Origin: Mediterraneibacter gnavus ATCC 29149
GTDB taxonomy: Bacteria; Bacillota; Clostridia; Lachnospirales; Lachnospiraceae
NCBI RefSeq assembly: GCF_008121495.1
Contig: NZ_CP043051.1
Span: 62,001 to 126,000, forward strand
DNA length: 64,000 nt
Reading direction: 5' to 3'
Shown here: positions 1 to 8,517 of the stretch, in pieces
How the letters are laid out: each line of letters starts with the position of its first letter
Numbering within the stretch: position 1 is the first letter of the stretch
The notes under the pieces: model-generated
Database searches by the model: none
Seen by the model: only the letters and a program-made list of their open reading frames with translations
What the model was told of the DNA's origin: nothing
Made by a program: the position numbers and the translations under genes

Positions 1-1022
1 TTTGCCGCAATACTTCTCACATCTTCAAACCAGACTTCCTGCTCTCTTCCCTGATTTCTGTAAGTAAAATACGGGCTTTGAGCCTCCTGGTCATACTGAA
101 TTGGAGCACCGTATTCCACCGCAAGCCGTACAGCCCCTACATTACCGATCGTCTCTGCTTTTGTCACTCCTTTTTCATAAGGAAGGGTCCAGTTATACCC
201 ATAGTTCGGTATCCCCATCAGAAGCTTCTCAGCCGGGATCTGTGTCAGCGCATACTCTACCACCTGGCGGACTTTCGTAAGGGGTGCGACTGCCATGGGC
301 GGACCATAAGAATATCCCCACTCATAAGTCATCAGAAACAGCCGGTCTGCCTGTTCTCCCAGAAGTGCATAATCAATCCCCTCATAGAGCAGCCCTTTCT
401 GATCTGAAGACGTCTTGGGCGCCAGAGCCACTGACACGCGATATCCCTTTTCGTTCATGGCAGCCCGCAATTCTCCGACAAACTCGGCATATCCTTCCCT
501 GTTCTGCGCACGGACATATTCAAAATCTACATCCACGCCCACATATCCTTTTTCCTCCACCACCTTCAGCAGATTGGTAATCACATTTTCACGTACTGAT
601 TCTTCCTCCACCAGAGTCTGGATCAGCTGATTGTTAAAGACCCCCTGTGTAAACGGGGTCAGAACCAGCATCGGTTCTATCCCATTCTCCCAGGCCAGCT
701 GTATCATCCATGTTTCATCCTGTATGGGCGGAACCAACTCTCCTTCAAACGTAAAGCCATAAGAAAACACAAGCAGTTCATTGAGTGCCGGAAATGCCAT
801 CTCCAGCACATAAGGTTCAATAAAAGGATATGCATACCCTGTCACATACAAATCCTCTCGAATTTCCGCGCTCTCCTGCGGTTTTAATAAGAGCAGCGCC
901 TGCCCCACTGTCAGTTCTCCCTCTTCTCCCAGCTGATTATCATAAATAATCTTCCAGACGGGAACCCCACTTTGACGGGAGATCGAAGATACAGTATCTC
1001 CCGGTACTGTCACATAAATCAT
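1..1022 (-). CDS. LysM + glycoside hydrolase family 18 protein (SleL/YaaH-type), 3' end outside window
   Basis: Reading leftwards from an ATG at 1022 with AGGAGG eight bases upstream gives 340 codons that run off the window edge, so the C-terminus is missing. Residues 1-48 look like a LysM peptidoglycan-binding repeat (VPGDTVSSISRQSGV, then a second half ending LLLLKP). The rest matches a GH18 barrel: the catalytic DxDxE motif is DVDFE at about residues 164-168, and later strands read LLMGIPNYGYNW. No signal peptide is visible. LysM-GH18 proteins of this layout (SleL/YaaH family) are spore-coat enzymes that cleave cortex peptidoglycan during germination, so this gene suggests a spore former. 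That role is inferred from the family. Confidence is high for the domains and moderate for the spore role. Confidence 0.85.
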   Translation of the reverse strand, partial: MIYVTVPGDTVSSISRQSGVPVWKIIYDNQLGEEGELTVGQALLLLKPQESAEIREDLYVTGYAYPFIEPYVLEMAFPALNELLVFSYGFTFEGELVPPIQDETWMIQLAWENGIEPMLVLTPFTQGVFNNQLIQTLVEEESVRENVITNLLKVVEEKGYVGVDVDFEYVRAQNREGYAEFVGELRAAMNEKGYRVSVALAPKTSSDQKGLLYEGIDYALLGEQADRLFLMTYEWGYSYGPPMAVAPLTKVRQVVEYALTQIPAEKLLMGIPNYGYNWTLPYEKGVTKAETIGNVGAVRLAVEYGAPIQYDQEAQSPYFTYRNQGREQEVWFEDVRSIAA

Positions 1023-1092
1023 AAAAACACCTCCTGACTATCCTATGTCCGATAGCCGGGAGGTATTCGATAAATCAGTGTTTGAAAAACTG

Positions 1093-1121
1093 TTGACTTT
1101 TTTTGTAAAGTGGCATATCAT
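1093..1121 (+). promoter_or_regulatory. sigma-A-type promoter for the candidate antitoxin RNA
   Basis: TTGACT (1093-1098), a 17-base spacer, and TATCAT (1116-1121). Predicted start is near 1128. It faces a short stretch ending in a strong hairpin and U-tract at 1163-1199 with no open reading frame, so it probably drives a small RNA. Confidence 0.6.
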
Positions 1122-1127
1122 AATCTT

Positions 1128-1199
1128 AGCTAAGGAAATGGAGAATATTCCATAGTCAAAGTGAACCCCCAAGGAGGCCAGTCCTTGGGGGTTCTTTTT
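1128..1199 (+). ncRNA. candidate antisense antitoxin RNA (type I toxin-antitoxin)
   Basis: The stretch between the promoter at 1093-1121 and the terminator at 1163-1199 would give an RNA of about 70 nt. It contains a small hairpin (ATGGA ... TCCAT, 1138-1153) and then a 13-bp perfect terminator stem. It is convergent with the hydrophobic micropeptide gene at 1203-1298, so it would be complementary to the 3' untranslated part of that mRNA. Type I systems such as txpA/RatA and several in Clostridioides use convergent RNAs overlapping at their 3' ends. Function here is inference; no expression evidence is available. Confidence 0.5.
1163..1199 (+). terminator. strong intrinsic terminator of the candidate antitoxin RNA
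   Basis: Perfect 13-bp stem GAACCCCCAAGGA / TCCTTGGGGGTTC (1163-1175 and 1182-1194) with a 6-base loop, followed by TTTTT at 1195-1199. The U-tract is on the plus strand only; the minus strand continues ACTTTGAC, so the hairpin terminates plus-strand RNA best. Confidence 0.8.
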
Positions 1200-1202
1200 G
1201 GG

Positions 1203-1298
1203 CTAACTGTCTTTATCATTCCGGTCTAACCACTTGCGTATGTAGTAGCCAGCCACACTCACCATAACCGAAACAAGGAATCGGAGAATATAATCCAT
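1203..1298 (-). CDS. 31-residue hydrophobic micropeptide, candidate type I toxin
   Basis: ATG at 1298 is preceded by GGAGGTGAGACT, an excellent ribosome site. The peptide starts MDYILRFLVSVMVSV and has one membrane helix (about residues 3-20), then a charged tail rich in R, K and D ending at a TAG at 1203. This is the architecture of type I toxins in Firmicutes: one short transmembrane helix, a charged C-terminus and a convergent RNA at the 3' end. A promoter with an extended -10 lies upstream (1341-1349). The peptide resembles short proteins I recall from Lachnospiraceae and clostridial mobile elements, but I cannot confirm a family. It could instead be a harmless membrane micropeptide. The gene call is solid; toxicity is inferred. 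Confidence 0.7.
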   Translation of the reverse strand: MDYILRFLVSVMVSVAGYYIRKWLDRNDKDS

Positions 1299-1340
1299 AG
1301 TCTCACCTCCCTTCTGCTGGAAGGTTTCGACAGCATATTC

Positions 1341-1369
1341 ATCATATCACAGCATTTGTTTCTTTTCCA
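1341..1369 (-). promoter_or_regulatory. promoter for the micropeptide gene, extended -10
   Basis: On the minus strand the -10 is TATGAT (1341-1346) preceded by TGA, an extended -10 (TGnTATGAT). A weak -35, TGGAAA (1364-1369), sits 17 bases upstream. The predicted start near 1334 leaves about 35 bases before the ATG at 1298. Confidence 0.5.
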
Positions 1370-1394
1370 TGCATTTTTTCAATTCTACAGAGTC

Positions 1395-1433
1395 AAAAAA
1401 ACGCCATCTATGTCCCCATAGAATGGCGTTTTT
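1395..1433 (-). terminator. terminator of the pheS-pheT-queA operon
   Basis: On the minus strand AACGCCAT.CTATG pairs with CATAG.ATGGCGTT around a short loop, followed by a run of seven T. It starts just past the queA stop codon. Confidence 0.85.
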
Positions 1434-1439
1434 CTTCCT

Positions 1440-2465
1440 CTATAAAATAATCATCGCATCTCCGAAGCTGAAAAAACGATACCGTTCTTTCACTGCCTCT
1501 TCATAGGCTGCCATGACATGCTCTTTTCCCGCCAGTGCAGATACCAGCATGATCAGTGTAGATTCCGGCAGATGGAAATTTGTGATCAGCCCATCTAATA
1601 TCTTAAACTGATATCCCGGATAGATAAAAATTTCTGTCCAGCCGCTGCAAGGCTTTAAGCGTCCGTTCTCGTCCGCCGCAGATTCGATGGTACGGCAGCT
1701 CGTCGTTCCCACACAGATCACACGGCCTCCATGTTCTTTGGCTTTGTTGATCTTCTCTGCCGCTTCTGCATCCACCATGTAAAACTCCGAATGCATATGG
1801 TGCTCGGTCACATCCTCCACTTTCACCGGGCGGAATGTGCCCAGTCCGACATGAAGTGTCACTCTTGCAATATCCACGCCTTTTTCCTGAATTTCTTTCA
1901 AAAGCTTCGGAGTAAAATGAAGCCCCGCAGTCGGTGCTGCAGCTGAACCTTCGTGAGCTGCATACACCGTATTATAACGGCTTCTGTCTTCCAGCTGGTG
2001 GGTAATATATGGAGGAAGCGGCATCTGACCAAGCTGGTCTAAAATCTCCTCAAAGATTCCCTTATACTCAAAGTGAATCAGACGGTTTCCCTCTTCTACC
2101 ACATCCACAACCTCGCCGACCAGAAGTCCTTCTCCGAAACTGATCCTGGTTCCCGGTTTTGCTTTTTTCCCCGGTTTTACCAGTGTTTCCCACACATCGT
2201 TTTCTCCGCGCTTCAACAGGAGGACCTCGATCTTGGCACCGGTGCCTTCTTTTTCTCCGATCAGGCGTGCCGGAATTACTTTTGTATCGTTGATGACCAG
2301 ACAGTCTCCCGGATTCAGATAATCGATCACATCCCGAAAGATATGATGCTCTGTTTTCCCTGTCTCTTTATCCAGAAACAATAATCTGGAACCGGAGCGA
2401 TCCTCCAGAGGATCCTGTGCGATCAGTTCCTCCGGCAGGTCATAATAAAAATCACTTGTTTTCAA
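1440..2465 (-). CDS. queA: S-adenosylmethionine:tRNA ribosyltransferase-isomerase QueA
   Basis: A 341-residue protein of the usual QueA length. It transfers and isomerises the ribosyl group of S-adenosylmethionine onto preQ1 in the tRNA wobble position, giving epoxyqueuosine. Family motifs are visible: [10 protein letters not shown] near residues 59-68, PLPPYI at 149-154, [10 protein letters not shown] at 176-185 and a C-terminal [16 protein letters not shown] segment. The start is a TTG at 2465 with GAGGG six bases upstream. It is the last gene of the pheS-pheT-queA unit, about 30 bases after pheT and just before a terminator. QueH, which performs the next reduction, is encoded separately near 16.3-16.9 kb. 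Confidence 0.93.
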   Translation of the reverse strand: MKTSDFYYDLPEELIAQDPLEDRSGSRLLFLDKETGKTEHHIFRDVIDYLNPGDCLVINDTKVIPARLIGEKEGTGAKIEVLLLKRGENDVWETLVKPGKKAKPGTRISFGEGLLVGEVVDVVEEGNRLIHFEYKGIFEEILDQLGQMPLPPYITHQLEDRSRYNTVYAAHEGSAAAPTAGLHFTPKLLKEIQEKGVDIARVTLHVGLGTFRPVKVEDVTEHHMHSEFYMVDAEAAEKINKAKEHGGRVICVGTTSCRTIESAADENGRLKPCSGWTEIFIYPGYQFKILDGLITNFHLPESTLIMLVSALAGKEHVMAAYEEAVKERYRFFSFGDAMIIL

Positions 2466-2495
2466 TGATATCCCTCTTTCTAAACAGACTCGGTC

Positions 2496-4916
2496 CTATT
2501 TTCTCAGCTCGATTCCCATCTCTTCCAGTGCTTTTAAGATCCGGTTCATCGCAGAAGTTACATCCGCCTCTTCCAGAGTCTTATCCTTTGCACGGAATAC
2601 GATAGAATATGCAACGGATTTGAATCCGGCTTTGATCTGACTTCCTTCATACAGGTCAAACAGTGCATAGCTTTCCAGATATGCTCCGCCTTTTTTCTCG
2701 ATCACATCTTCAATCTGTCCTACCAGGATCTCTTTTGGCACTACCATACTGATATCTCTTGTCACAGCAGGGTACTTTGCGATTCCTGTATATTTTCTGT
2801 CAAAAGTTGCATACGGAATGATCTCCGGCATATCCAGTACTGCTACATATGCGCGTTCCCCGATTCCGTAAGTATCGGCAACTTCCGGATGTACCTCTCC
2901 CAGATATCCGACTACTTTTCCATCGTAAATGATATTTGCCTGGCGCCCAGGATGCAGATATGTTTTTCCTGCATTTGGATCGTATGTTTCTTTTTCGTTC
3001 ATTCCGATCTTCTCAAAGAATTCTTCTACTACACCCTTCATGCTGAAGAAATCCCCTTCTCCATACATTCCCAGAGTAAACTGCATTCTTTCCTCCGGAA
3101 GCTCTGTGATCGGAAGCTGTTTTGGCAGATAAATATTTCCAAGTTCGTAAAGTCTTACATTTTTGTTTCTGCGGTTATAGTTTGTCGCAAGAGATGTGAG
3201 CATTCCATTTAAGGATGTCGTTCTCATCACACTATAATCTTCTCCCAGTGGGTTCATGATCTCCACTGTTTCTCTCAATTTCGAATCTGCCGGGATTCTC
3301 AGTTTGTCAAACACCTTCGGGCTCTCGAATGAATAGGTCATTCCCTGGCTGAATCCGCAGAATTCGGCGATATCTTTTGCCACATCTTCGATTCTCAGTT
3401 TGAAGGACAGTTTTCCTGTTGTGGCCTCTCCCTTTGGAAGTGTCGTCGGAATATTATCATATCCAAAGAATCTTGCAACCTCTTCTGCCAGATCTGCAAT
3501 TCTGAACAGATCATGACGGAATGTCGGTGCGATCACTTCCTTTGCTGCTTCATCATATTCCAGACTGATCTTTGCGAAATAACCAAGCATCTCTTCTTCT
3601 GAAATCGAAGTTCCCAGCATTGCATTGATCTTGTCTGCATCAAATGGAACTCTTACCGGTTCTTTTACTTTTCCGTAAACATCCACGGTTCCGCCAACCA
3701 CTTCTCCGGCGCCTAATTCTTCTACTAACTGGCAGGCTCTGTCAATGGCTGCTTTTGCATTGTTCGGATCCAGACCCTTTTCAAATTTTCCGGAAGCATC
3801 TGTACGAAGCCCTACTCTCTTTGAAGATTTTCGGATGTTGACACCGTCAAAGCATGCTGCCTCAAAGAGCATGGTCTTGACATCATCTGTGATCATGGAG
3901 TTTTCCCCACCCATGATACCGGCAATTCCGACTGCTTTTTCTCCGTCACAGATCATCAGGACATCCTTGTCCATGATACGCTCCTGTCCGTCAAGTGTGG
4001 TAAATTTCTCTCCATCCTGTGCAGTTTTTACAACAATCTCATGACCTGCGATCGTATCCAGATCATAGGCATGCATCGGCTGTCCGTACTCTTCCATCAC
4101 ATAGTTTGTAATATCCACCAGATTGTTGATCGGACGAATTCCTACAGATGCCAGCCTTCTCTGCATCCATTTTGGAGACGGACCGATTTTAATATTTTTT
4201 ACCACTCTTGCACAGTATCTCGGACACAGATCGGCATCTTCTACTGTTACTTTTATATAATCGTTGACATCTTCTCCATTTCCTGTCTCTTTCACGATTG
4301 GAGGAACAAACTCTTTGTTGAATGTAGCGGCTGCTTCTCTTGCGATTCCAAGTACGCTGTAGCAGTCTACACGGTTGGATGTCACTTCATACTCAAATAC
4401 CACATCGTTTCTGTCAAGCGCTTCAATCGCACTTGCTCCGATTTCGGCATCCTCCGGGAAGATATAGATTCCGTCTTCCGGAGCCTCCGGATACATATCT
4501 GTCGTAGAACCCAGCTCCTCGATAGAACACATCATACCAAAACTTGCCACTCCGCGGAGCTTGCCTTTTTTGATCTTGATTCCGCCCGGAACTTTCTGTC
4601 CCGGCTCATGTCCCCCTGCCACGCGTCCACCGTCCAGTACGACCGGCACTTTTGCACCTTCAAATACATTTTTCGCACCTGTTACGATCTGTACTGTCTC
4701 TGTTCCTACATTCACCTGACATACGACCAGTTTGTCTGCATCCGGGTGCTTTTCAATCTTATCGATCTGACCAATGACAATCTTTTCCAGATCTGCATCC
4801 AGCTGTTCATAGCCCTCTACTTTTGTTCCTGACAATGTCATTGCATCTGTATATTCCTGCGCTGTCACGTCCAGATCCGGGACATACGCTTTTAACCATG
4901 ATAAAGAAGTATTCAT
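2496..4916 (-). CDS. pheT: phenylalanyl-tRNA synthetase beta subunit
   Basis: An 806-residue protein, the normal length for bacterial PheT. In order it has an N-terminal tRNA-binding OB-fold of the EMAP type (about residues 40-150, with IVIGQIDKIEKHPDADKL), the B3/4 editing domain, the B5 domain, the inactive synthetase-like core and a C-terminal anticodon-binding FDX-ACB domain (from about 710, ending ILKALEEMGIELRK). It forms the alpha2-beta2 enzyme with PheS, encoded directly upstream with about 30 bases between. The ATG at 4916 follows AGGAATAGG. Expression should follow the T-box in front of pheS. Confidence 0.96.
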   Translation of the reverse strand: MNTSLSWLKAYVPDLDVTAQEYTDAMTLSGTKVEGYEQLDADLEKIVIGQIDKIEKHPDADKLVVCQVNVGTETVQIVTGAKNVFEGAKVPVVLDGGRVAGGHEPGQKVPGGIKIKKGKLRGVASFGMMCSIEELGSTTDMYPEAPEDGIYIFPEDAEIGASAIEALDRNDVVFEYEVTSNRVDCYSVLGIAREAAATFNKEFVPPIVKETGNGEDVNDYIKVTVEDADLCPRYCARVVKNIKIGPSPKWMQRRLASVGIRPINNLVDITNYVMEEYGQPMHAYDLDTIAGHEIVVKTAQDGEKFTTLDGQERIMDKDVLMICDGEKAVGIAGIMGGENSMITDDVKTMLFEAACFDGVNIRKSSKRVGLRTDASGKFEKGLDPNNAKAAIDRACQLVEELGAGEVVGGTVDVYGKVKEPVRVPFDADKINAMLGTSISEEEMLGYFAKISLEYDEAAKEVIAPTFRHDLFRIADLAEEVARFFGYDNIPTTLPKGEATTGKLSFKLRIEDVAKDIAEFCGFSQGMTYSFESPKVFDKLRIPADSKLRETVEIMNPLGEDYSVMRTTSLNGMLTSLATNYNRRNKNVRLYELGNIYLPKQLPITELPEERMQFTLGMYGEGDFFSMKGVVEEFFEKIGMNEKETYDPNAGKTYLHPGRQANIIYDGKVVGYLGEVHPEVADTYGIGERAYVAVLDMPEIIPYATFDRKYTGIAKYPAVTRDISMVVPKEILVGQIEDVIEKKGGAYLESYALFDLYEGSQIKAGFKSVAYSIVFRAKDKTLEEADVTSAMNRILKALEEMGIELRK

Positions 4917-4945
4917 AATCCTATTCCTTTCTCTCCACCTAAATC

Positions 4946-5965
4946 CTAGAACTGTTTCAAAAATCTGATGTCATTTTCATACAAAAGTCTCATGTCATCA
5001 ATTTCATATTTCAGCAGTGCGATTCGCTCCAGACCGACACCGAATGCAAATCCTGAATATTCCTCCGGATCGATTCCGCACATCTCCAGCACATGTGGAT
5101 GTACCATCCCGCATCCGAGGATCTCAATCCAGCCGGAACCTTTACAGAATCGACATCCTTTGCCTCCGCATTTGAAGCAAGTCACATCCACCTCTGCACT
5201 TGGCTCTGTAAACGGGAAATGATGCGGTCTGAATTTTGTCTTTGTCTCTTCTCCAAACAGCTCTTTTGCAAACACTTCCAGTGTTCCTTTCAGATCTGCA
5301 AAGGAAACATTTTTATCGATCACAAGACCTTCAATCTGATGGAAGGATGGAGAATGTGTTGCATCCACTTCATCAGAACGGAATACTCTTCCCGGTGCGA
5401 TCATACGGATCGGCAACTTGCCCTGCTCCATCACTCTCGCCTGAACCGGAGAAGTCTGTGTACGCAGCACAATGTCCTTATTCACATAAAAGGTATCCTG
5501 TTCATCTTTTGCAGGATGCCCATCCGGAATGTTGAGTTTCTCGAAGTTGTACAGGTCGTATTCTACTTCCGGTCCTTCTACTACTTCGTATCCCATTCCC
5601 ACGAAAATGCGCTCTACCTCTTCCAGTGCGATCGTATTTGGATGTCTGTGTCCCACCGTACTTTTCTTAGATGGCAGCGTCACGTCAATGACTTCCGCTT
5701 TCATTTTTTCCTCACGGATGGCTGCCTCCATTTTCACTTTTGTCTCTTCTAAAAGCTCTTCGATTGCAGCTCTTGTCTCATTGACCAGCTGTCCGACTTT
5801 CGGACGCTCCTCTGGGGCCACGTCTTTCATTCCCTTTAATACGGCTGTTAATTCTCCTTTTTTTCCAAGAAATTTTACACGCACCTCGTTCAGCTTTTCC
5901 GGCATATCAGAAGCTTTAATCTGCTCCAAAGCCTGTGCTTTGATTTGTTCCAGTCTGTCTTTCAT
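4946..5965 (-). CDS. pheS: phenylalanyl-tRNA synthetase alpha subunit
   Basis: A 339-residue class II synthetase subunit starting [11 protein letters not shown] at 5965, with AAAGGAGA upstream. The reading frame stays open further upstream, but that part is the T-box RNA, not protein. Visible features are an N-terminal coiled coil (about 1-90), motif 2 region [11 protein letters not shown], the [17 protein letters not shown] insertion with paired cysteines, and the C-terminal motif 3 region [14 protein letters not shown]. It charges tRNA-Phe together with PheT, forming the first gene of the pheS-pheT-queA unit. Confidence 0.96.
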   Translation of the reverse strand: MKDRLEQIKAQALEQIKASDMPEKLNEVRVKFLGKKGELTAVLKGMKDVAPEERPKVGQLVNETRAAIEELLEETKVKMEAAIREEKMKAEVIDVTLPSKKSTVGHRHPNTIALEEVERIFVGMGYEVVEGPEVEYDLYNFEKLNIPDGHPAKDEQDTFYVNKDIVLRTQTSPVQARVMEQGKLPIRMIAPGRVFRSDEVDATHSPSFHQIEGLVIDKNVSFADLKGTLEVFAKELFGEETKTKFRPHHFPFTEPSAEVDVTCFKCGGKGCRFCKGSGWIEILGCGMVHPHVLEMCGIDPEEYSGFAFGVGLERIALLKYEIDDMRLLYENDIRFLKQF

Positions 5966-6002
5966 CTTCTTTCTCCTTTCTTTGAAAGCATATTTCTTAG
6001 TA

Positions 6003-6287
6003 TGAAAAAAACTCCATCCCAAAAGGGACGAAGTCTGTATTCGCGGTACCACCCTAATTCCCACAGTCTTCCTGTGAGCACTTGGTCTTGTGTAACGTAC
6101 AATAGACGGCACTTTCTACTCTGAAATCATTTCAAAAATGCAGCTTACGTGGGAATTTCGATTGCCGTCTGAACCAAAGAAGGCTTACAGCCAGTGACCT
6201 TCTCTCTCTGATGGAAAACAGTTCTCTACTGTGCACGCTCATCGCTTTTCATATCCTGATTCATTTTTCAAATTTAAGACAAATTTA
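6003..6287 (-). ncRNA. T-box riboswitch (Phe) upstream of pheS
   Basis: The minus strand contains the canonical T-box sequence AGGGTGGTACCGCG (6042-6055), followed at once by a terminator hairpin (GACTTCGTCCC TTTT GGGATGGAGTTTTTTT, about 6003-6037). The distal Stem I shows the AGAGA element near 6200-6208 and its GGCTGTAAG loop. The best specifier codon is UUC at 6171-6173 (context GGTTCAGAC), encoding Phe, which fits the downstream gene. Uncharged tRNA-Phe pairing with UUC and with the T-box bulge would open the terminator. The 5' end is estimated from the promoter at 6294-6322. Confidence 0.92.
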
Positions 6288-7154
6288 CTTTATTATCTTA
6301 TCACAGTTTTTGTGATTGTCAAGATATTTCTCTAACAGTGCATTGACTTCTCCGCCAAGAAGGATCACATACATACACAGATACAGCCACAGCATAATCA
6401 GCACAATCGTAGTCATACTTCCATACATATCTGAAAATCCTTCAAAGATGTCCAGATAAATCGAAAAAATAAAAGAGATCAGCAGCCATCCGCACGCTGT
6501 AAAAACGGCTCCCGGAAGCTGTTTACGCAAAGTTGTCTTCTGTGTTGCTCTCCGGTTTGGAAGATATTTATAAACCAGATCCCAGAAAACGGTCAGAACT
6601 GCAAGTGTCATAACGGTCCGGATCTTAATAATATACTGCATCAGAGTACTCCAGAACGGTGCATGCTTGTAGATCATGGCGCTGATACTGTTTCCAAATA
6701 CAGACAGAACCAGTGACAGTACGATTGCAAGAATGAAGATCACGGTATATAAAGAAGCCCTAAGCCTCAGGTATACATAATTACGAGTCTCGGTATTACC
6801 ATAAATGCAGTTCAGTCCTGCAGTCACGGACAGTACCCCTCTTCCTGCAGACCACAGCGCTACAAGGATCGTGATCGGAATGATCTTAGCCGACTGGGAA
6901 AAATAGACCTGTGTCACGATCGAACGGATAAACCCCTGCACGGATGTCGGAAACACCTGCTCCACTGCATCGATGACATTTGCATAAGTAGCTGGTGTAA
7001 ACTGTACCGCCGTCAGCAAAAGCAGGATGATCGGAATCATAGAGAGTACAAAAAAATAAGCAGCCTGGGCCGCATACGCTCCTGTATGATGGGAGCCGAC
7101 GATCTCAGTGACTTTATTTACTTTTTTTATCGTCTCCTTGACTCTTCTTCCCAT
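6285..7154 (-). CDS. YihY/BrkB-family inner membrane protein
   Basis: A 289-residue membrane protein starting MGRRVKETIKKV at 7154, with AGGAGA seven bases upstream. An upstream in-frame TTG is less likely because the ribosome site overlaps it. About six hydrophobic helices can be seen (for example FFVLSMIPIILLLLTAVQF, VIFILAIVLSLVLSVFG, TTIVLIMLWLYLCMYVILLGGEVNAL). The signature AYFFVLSMIPIIL and the C-terminal LLGGEVNALLE are typical of the YihY/BrkB family (formerly mis-called RNase BN). The function of this family is unsettled; an envelope or transport role is assumed. It is a single gene with its own leader. Confidence 0.85.
   Translation of the reverse strand: MGRRVKETIKKVNKVTEIVGSHHTGAYAAQAAYFFVLSMIPIILLLLTAVQFTPATYANVIDAVEQVFPTSVQGFIRSIVTQVYFSQSAKIIPITILVALWSAGRGVLSVTAGLNCIYGNTETRNYVYLRLRASLYTVIFILAIVLSLVLSVFGNSISAMIYKHAPFWSTLMQYIIKIRTVMTLAVLTVFWDLVYKYLPNRRATQKTTLRKQLPGAVFTACGWLLISFIFSIYLDIFEGFSDMYGSMTTIVLIMLWLYLCMYVILLGGEVNALLEKYLDNHKNCDKIIK
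6294..6322 (-). promoter_or_regulatory. pheS T-box operon promoter inside the end of the yihY-like gene
   Basis: Perfect TTGACA at 6317-6322 on the minus strand. The -10 is either TAAGAT (16-base spacer) or GATAAT (19-base spacer), around 6292-6300. It lies over the last codons of the gene ending at 6285, so the two units overlap. Confidence 0.55.
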
Positions 7155-7254
7155 AATATTCTCTCCTGCTGCTCTCAAACTTTCAAAATCATATCATAAA
7201 GCCCCTGTTTCGTAAAGGGATCTTTTTTGAAGGCTTGTATATCCTGTATTGATG

Positions 7255-7494
7255 AAATAAGGGAATGAAATCAGCCTGTGCTAAATTTCATTCCCTTTTA
7301 TCTTCTGTAGAATCCCCAAAATGCCGTTCCCTGTATTTTGACTCCTAGCACGCAAGCTAGGTGGGCAACCGCATCTGCTTTTCTGTCTTCCACTGCATAA
7401 CGGAGGCTTGACATATTACAGAAATATAAGAATCCCGTTTAAAGTATTGTAGGTTCAAAATAACAAGGTTATCGAACATCTCAGGTTTTCCGTT
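7255..7494 (-). ncRNA. ssrS: 6S RNA (SsrS) candidate
   Basis: This gene-free stretch has a near-perfect promoter (7501-7529), a structured body and a terminator-like hairpin (7261-7295), giving an RNA of up to about 240 nt. Near the 5' end it reads TTTTGAACCTACAATACTTT, then a long run of paired segments including CCTAGC TTGCGT GCTAGG. I recognise this layout and the AACCTACAATACTTTAAACGGG stretch from clostridial 6S RNAs, which bind sigma-A RNA polymerase and mimic an open promoter. The identification comes from memory and structure. The true 3' end may be shorter after processing. Confidence 0.65.
7261..7295 (-). terminator. hairpin at the 3' end of the 6S RNA candidate
   Basis: Perfect 11-bp stem GGGAATGAAAT / ATTTCATTCCC with a 13-base loop. 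The minus-strand tail is TTATTTC, a modest U-tract; the plus-strand tail is TTTTATCTT. It may work in both directions. Confidence 0.55.
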
Positions 7495-7500
7495 GAATTT

Positions 7501-7529
7501 ATTATAGCCTATTTACATAGATTTTACAA
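7501..7529 (-). promoter_or_regulatory. promoter of the 6S RNA candidate
   Basis: TTGTAA (7524-7529), 17-base spacer, TATAAT (7501-7506) on the minus strand. The predicted start is near 7494. No ribosome site or start codon follows. Confidence 0.7.
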
Positions 7530-7620
7530 CCCATACTCCATTTCTTTTTTCATGGTATTTTTTTCAAATTTATGGTATAGTAACATTATTTACATTTGAA
7601 TGCAAGGAGAGGATACTATT

Positions 7621-8400
7621 ATGAAAACAACTGAATTAAAACTGGTCTATTTCAGTCCGACAGGGACGACAAGAAGGGTCATCATGGAGGCAGCACGTCA
7701 GATTGACCTTAAATCCGTCTCATTTGACCTGTCCGTACATAAAGAAAAAAAGCCGGTTCTGCAATTTGACGAAACAGATTTTGTCCTGTTTGGAATCCCG
7801 GTTTATTCCGGCCGGGTTCCCGAAACATTTCTTTCTTATTTCGAGACACTCAAAGGAAACAACACTCCGGCTGCGCTGATCGCAACTTATGGCTGCCGGG
7901 CATACGAAGATGCTCTGTTAGAATTAAAAACCGAGGTGGAAAATCGGGGATTCCACGTAATCGGTGCCGGTGCATTTCCTACTGAGCATTCGATCGTTCG
8001 TTCAATTGGTCTGAGCCGTCCGAATAAAGCGGATCTAAAGACAATCAGTGAGTTCGGGATCGCATTAAACCGCCGTATCAAAAATGAAGATCTCTCTGCG
8101 CTCTCCATTCAGGTACCTGGTAACACTCCATATCGCAAATACGCAAAAACTCCACTGATTCCAAAGGCAGATGTCAGCCTGTGCACGGAATGTAAAGCTT
8201 GCGTCAAATCATGTCCTGCCGGAGCAATCTCTGCACAGGATCCGAAAAAGACGGACAAGAAAAAATGTATTTCCTGCCTGCGCTGCGTACGAAGCTGTAA
8301 GCAAAAAGCCCGCAGTGTCAGCAGTATGAAACTCTCCATGGCAGCCAAAAAACTGAACAAAGTCTGTCAGAGTGATAAAGCCGCTGATATCTTTTTATAA
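7621..8400 (+). CDS. EFR1-type flavodoxin-ferredoxin fusion
   Basis: A 259-residue protein starting MKTTELKLVYFSPTG at 7621, with AAGGAG upstream. The N-terminal 160 residues form a flavodoxin-like domain with an FMN phosphate loop SPTGTTR at residues 12-18. The C-terminal part has two 4Fe-4S motifs: CTECKACVKSC at 188-198 and CISCLRCVRSC at 216-226. This arrangement is the EFR1 family, thought to move electrons between flavin and iron-sulfur clusters in anaerobes. No partner enzyme is adjacent, so the redox partner is unknown. It stands alone on the plus strand between the 6S RNA candidate and the thrC operon. Confidence 0.88.
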   Translation: MKTTELKLVYFSPTGTTRRVIMEAARQIDLKSVSFDLSVHKEKKPVLQFDETDFVLFGIPVYSGRVPETFLSYFETLKGNNTPAALIATYGCRAYEDALLELKTEVENRGFHVIGAGAFPTEHSIVRSIGLSRPNKADLKTISEFGIALNRRIKNEDLSALSIQVPGNTPYRKYAKTPLIPKADVSLCTECKACVKSCPAGAISAQDPKKTDKKKCISCLRCVRSCKQKARSVSSMKLSMAAKKLNKVCQSDKAADIFL

Positions 8401-8465
8401 ATCCTGTCATTAGAACGTTATTACTCCGATAGATGAATCATTTCTGCAATTTGTATGACGTAAGA

Positions 8466-8493
8466 AGAGAGTCAGATCCTCCTGACTCTCTTT
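8466..8493. terminator. hairpin between convergent genes
   Basis: AGAGAGTCAG and CTGACTCTCT form a perfect stem with a short loop between the ferredoxin gene (plus) and the small membrane protein gene (minus). The U-tracts are weak on both sides (TTTCG on plus, TCTTACG on minus), so efficiency is uncertain. Confidence 0.55.
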
Positions 8494-8517
8494 CGTTGAT
8501 ATTCCCCTTGTATCTTT

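Noticed and set aside
4041-4832. A 263-codon plus-strand frame within pheT
   Set aside because: Antisense shadow of pheT with improbable composition (many C, H, F).
5966-6112. N-terminal extension of PheS by 49 codons
   Set aside because: This stretch is the T-box and its terminator; the start at 5965 has a good ribosome site and matches the family N-terminus.
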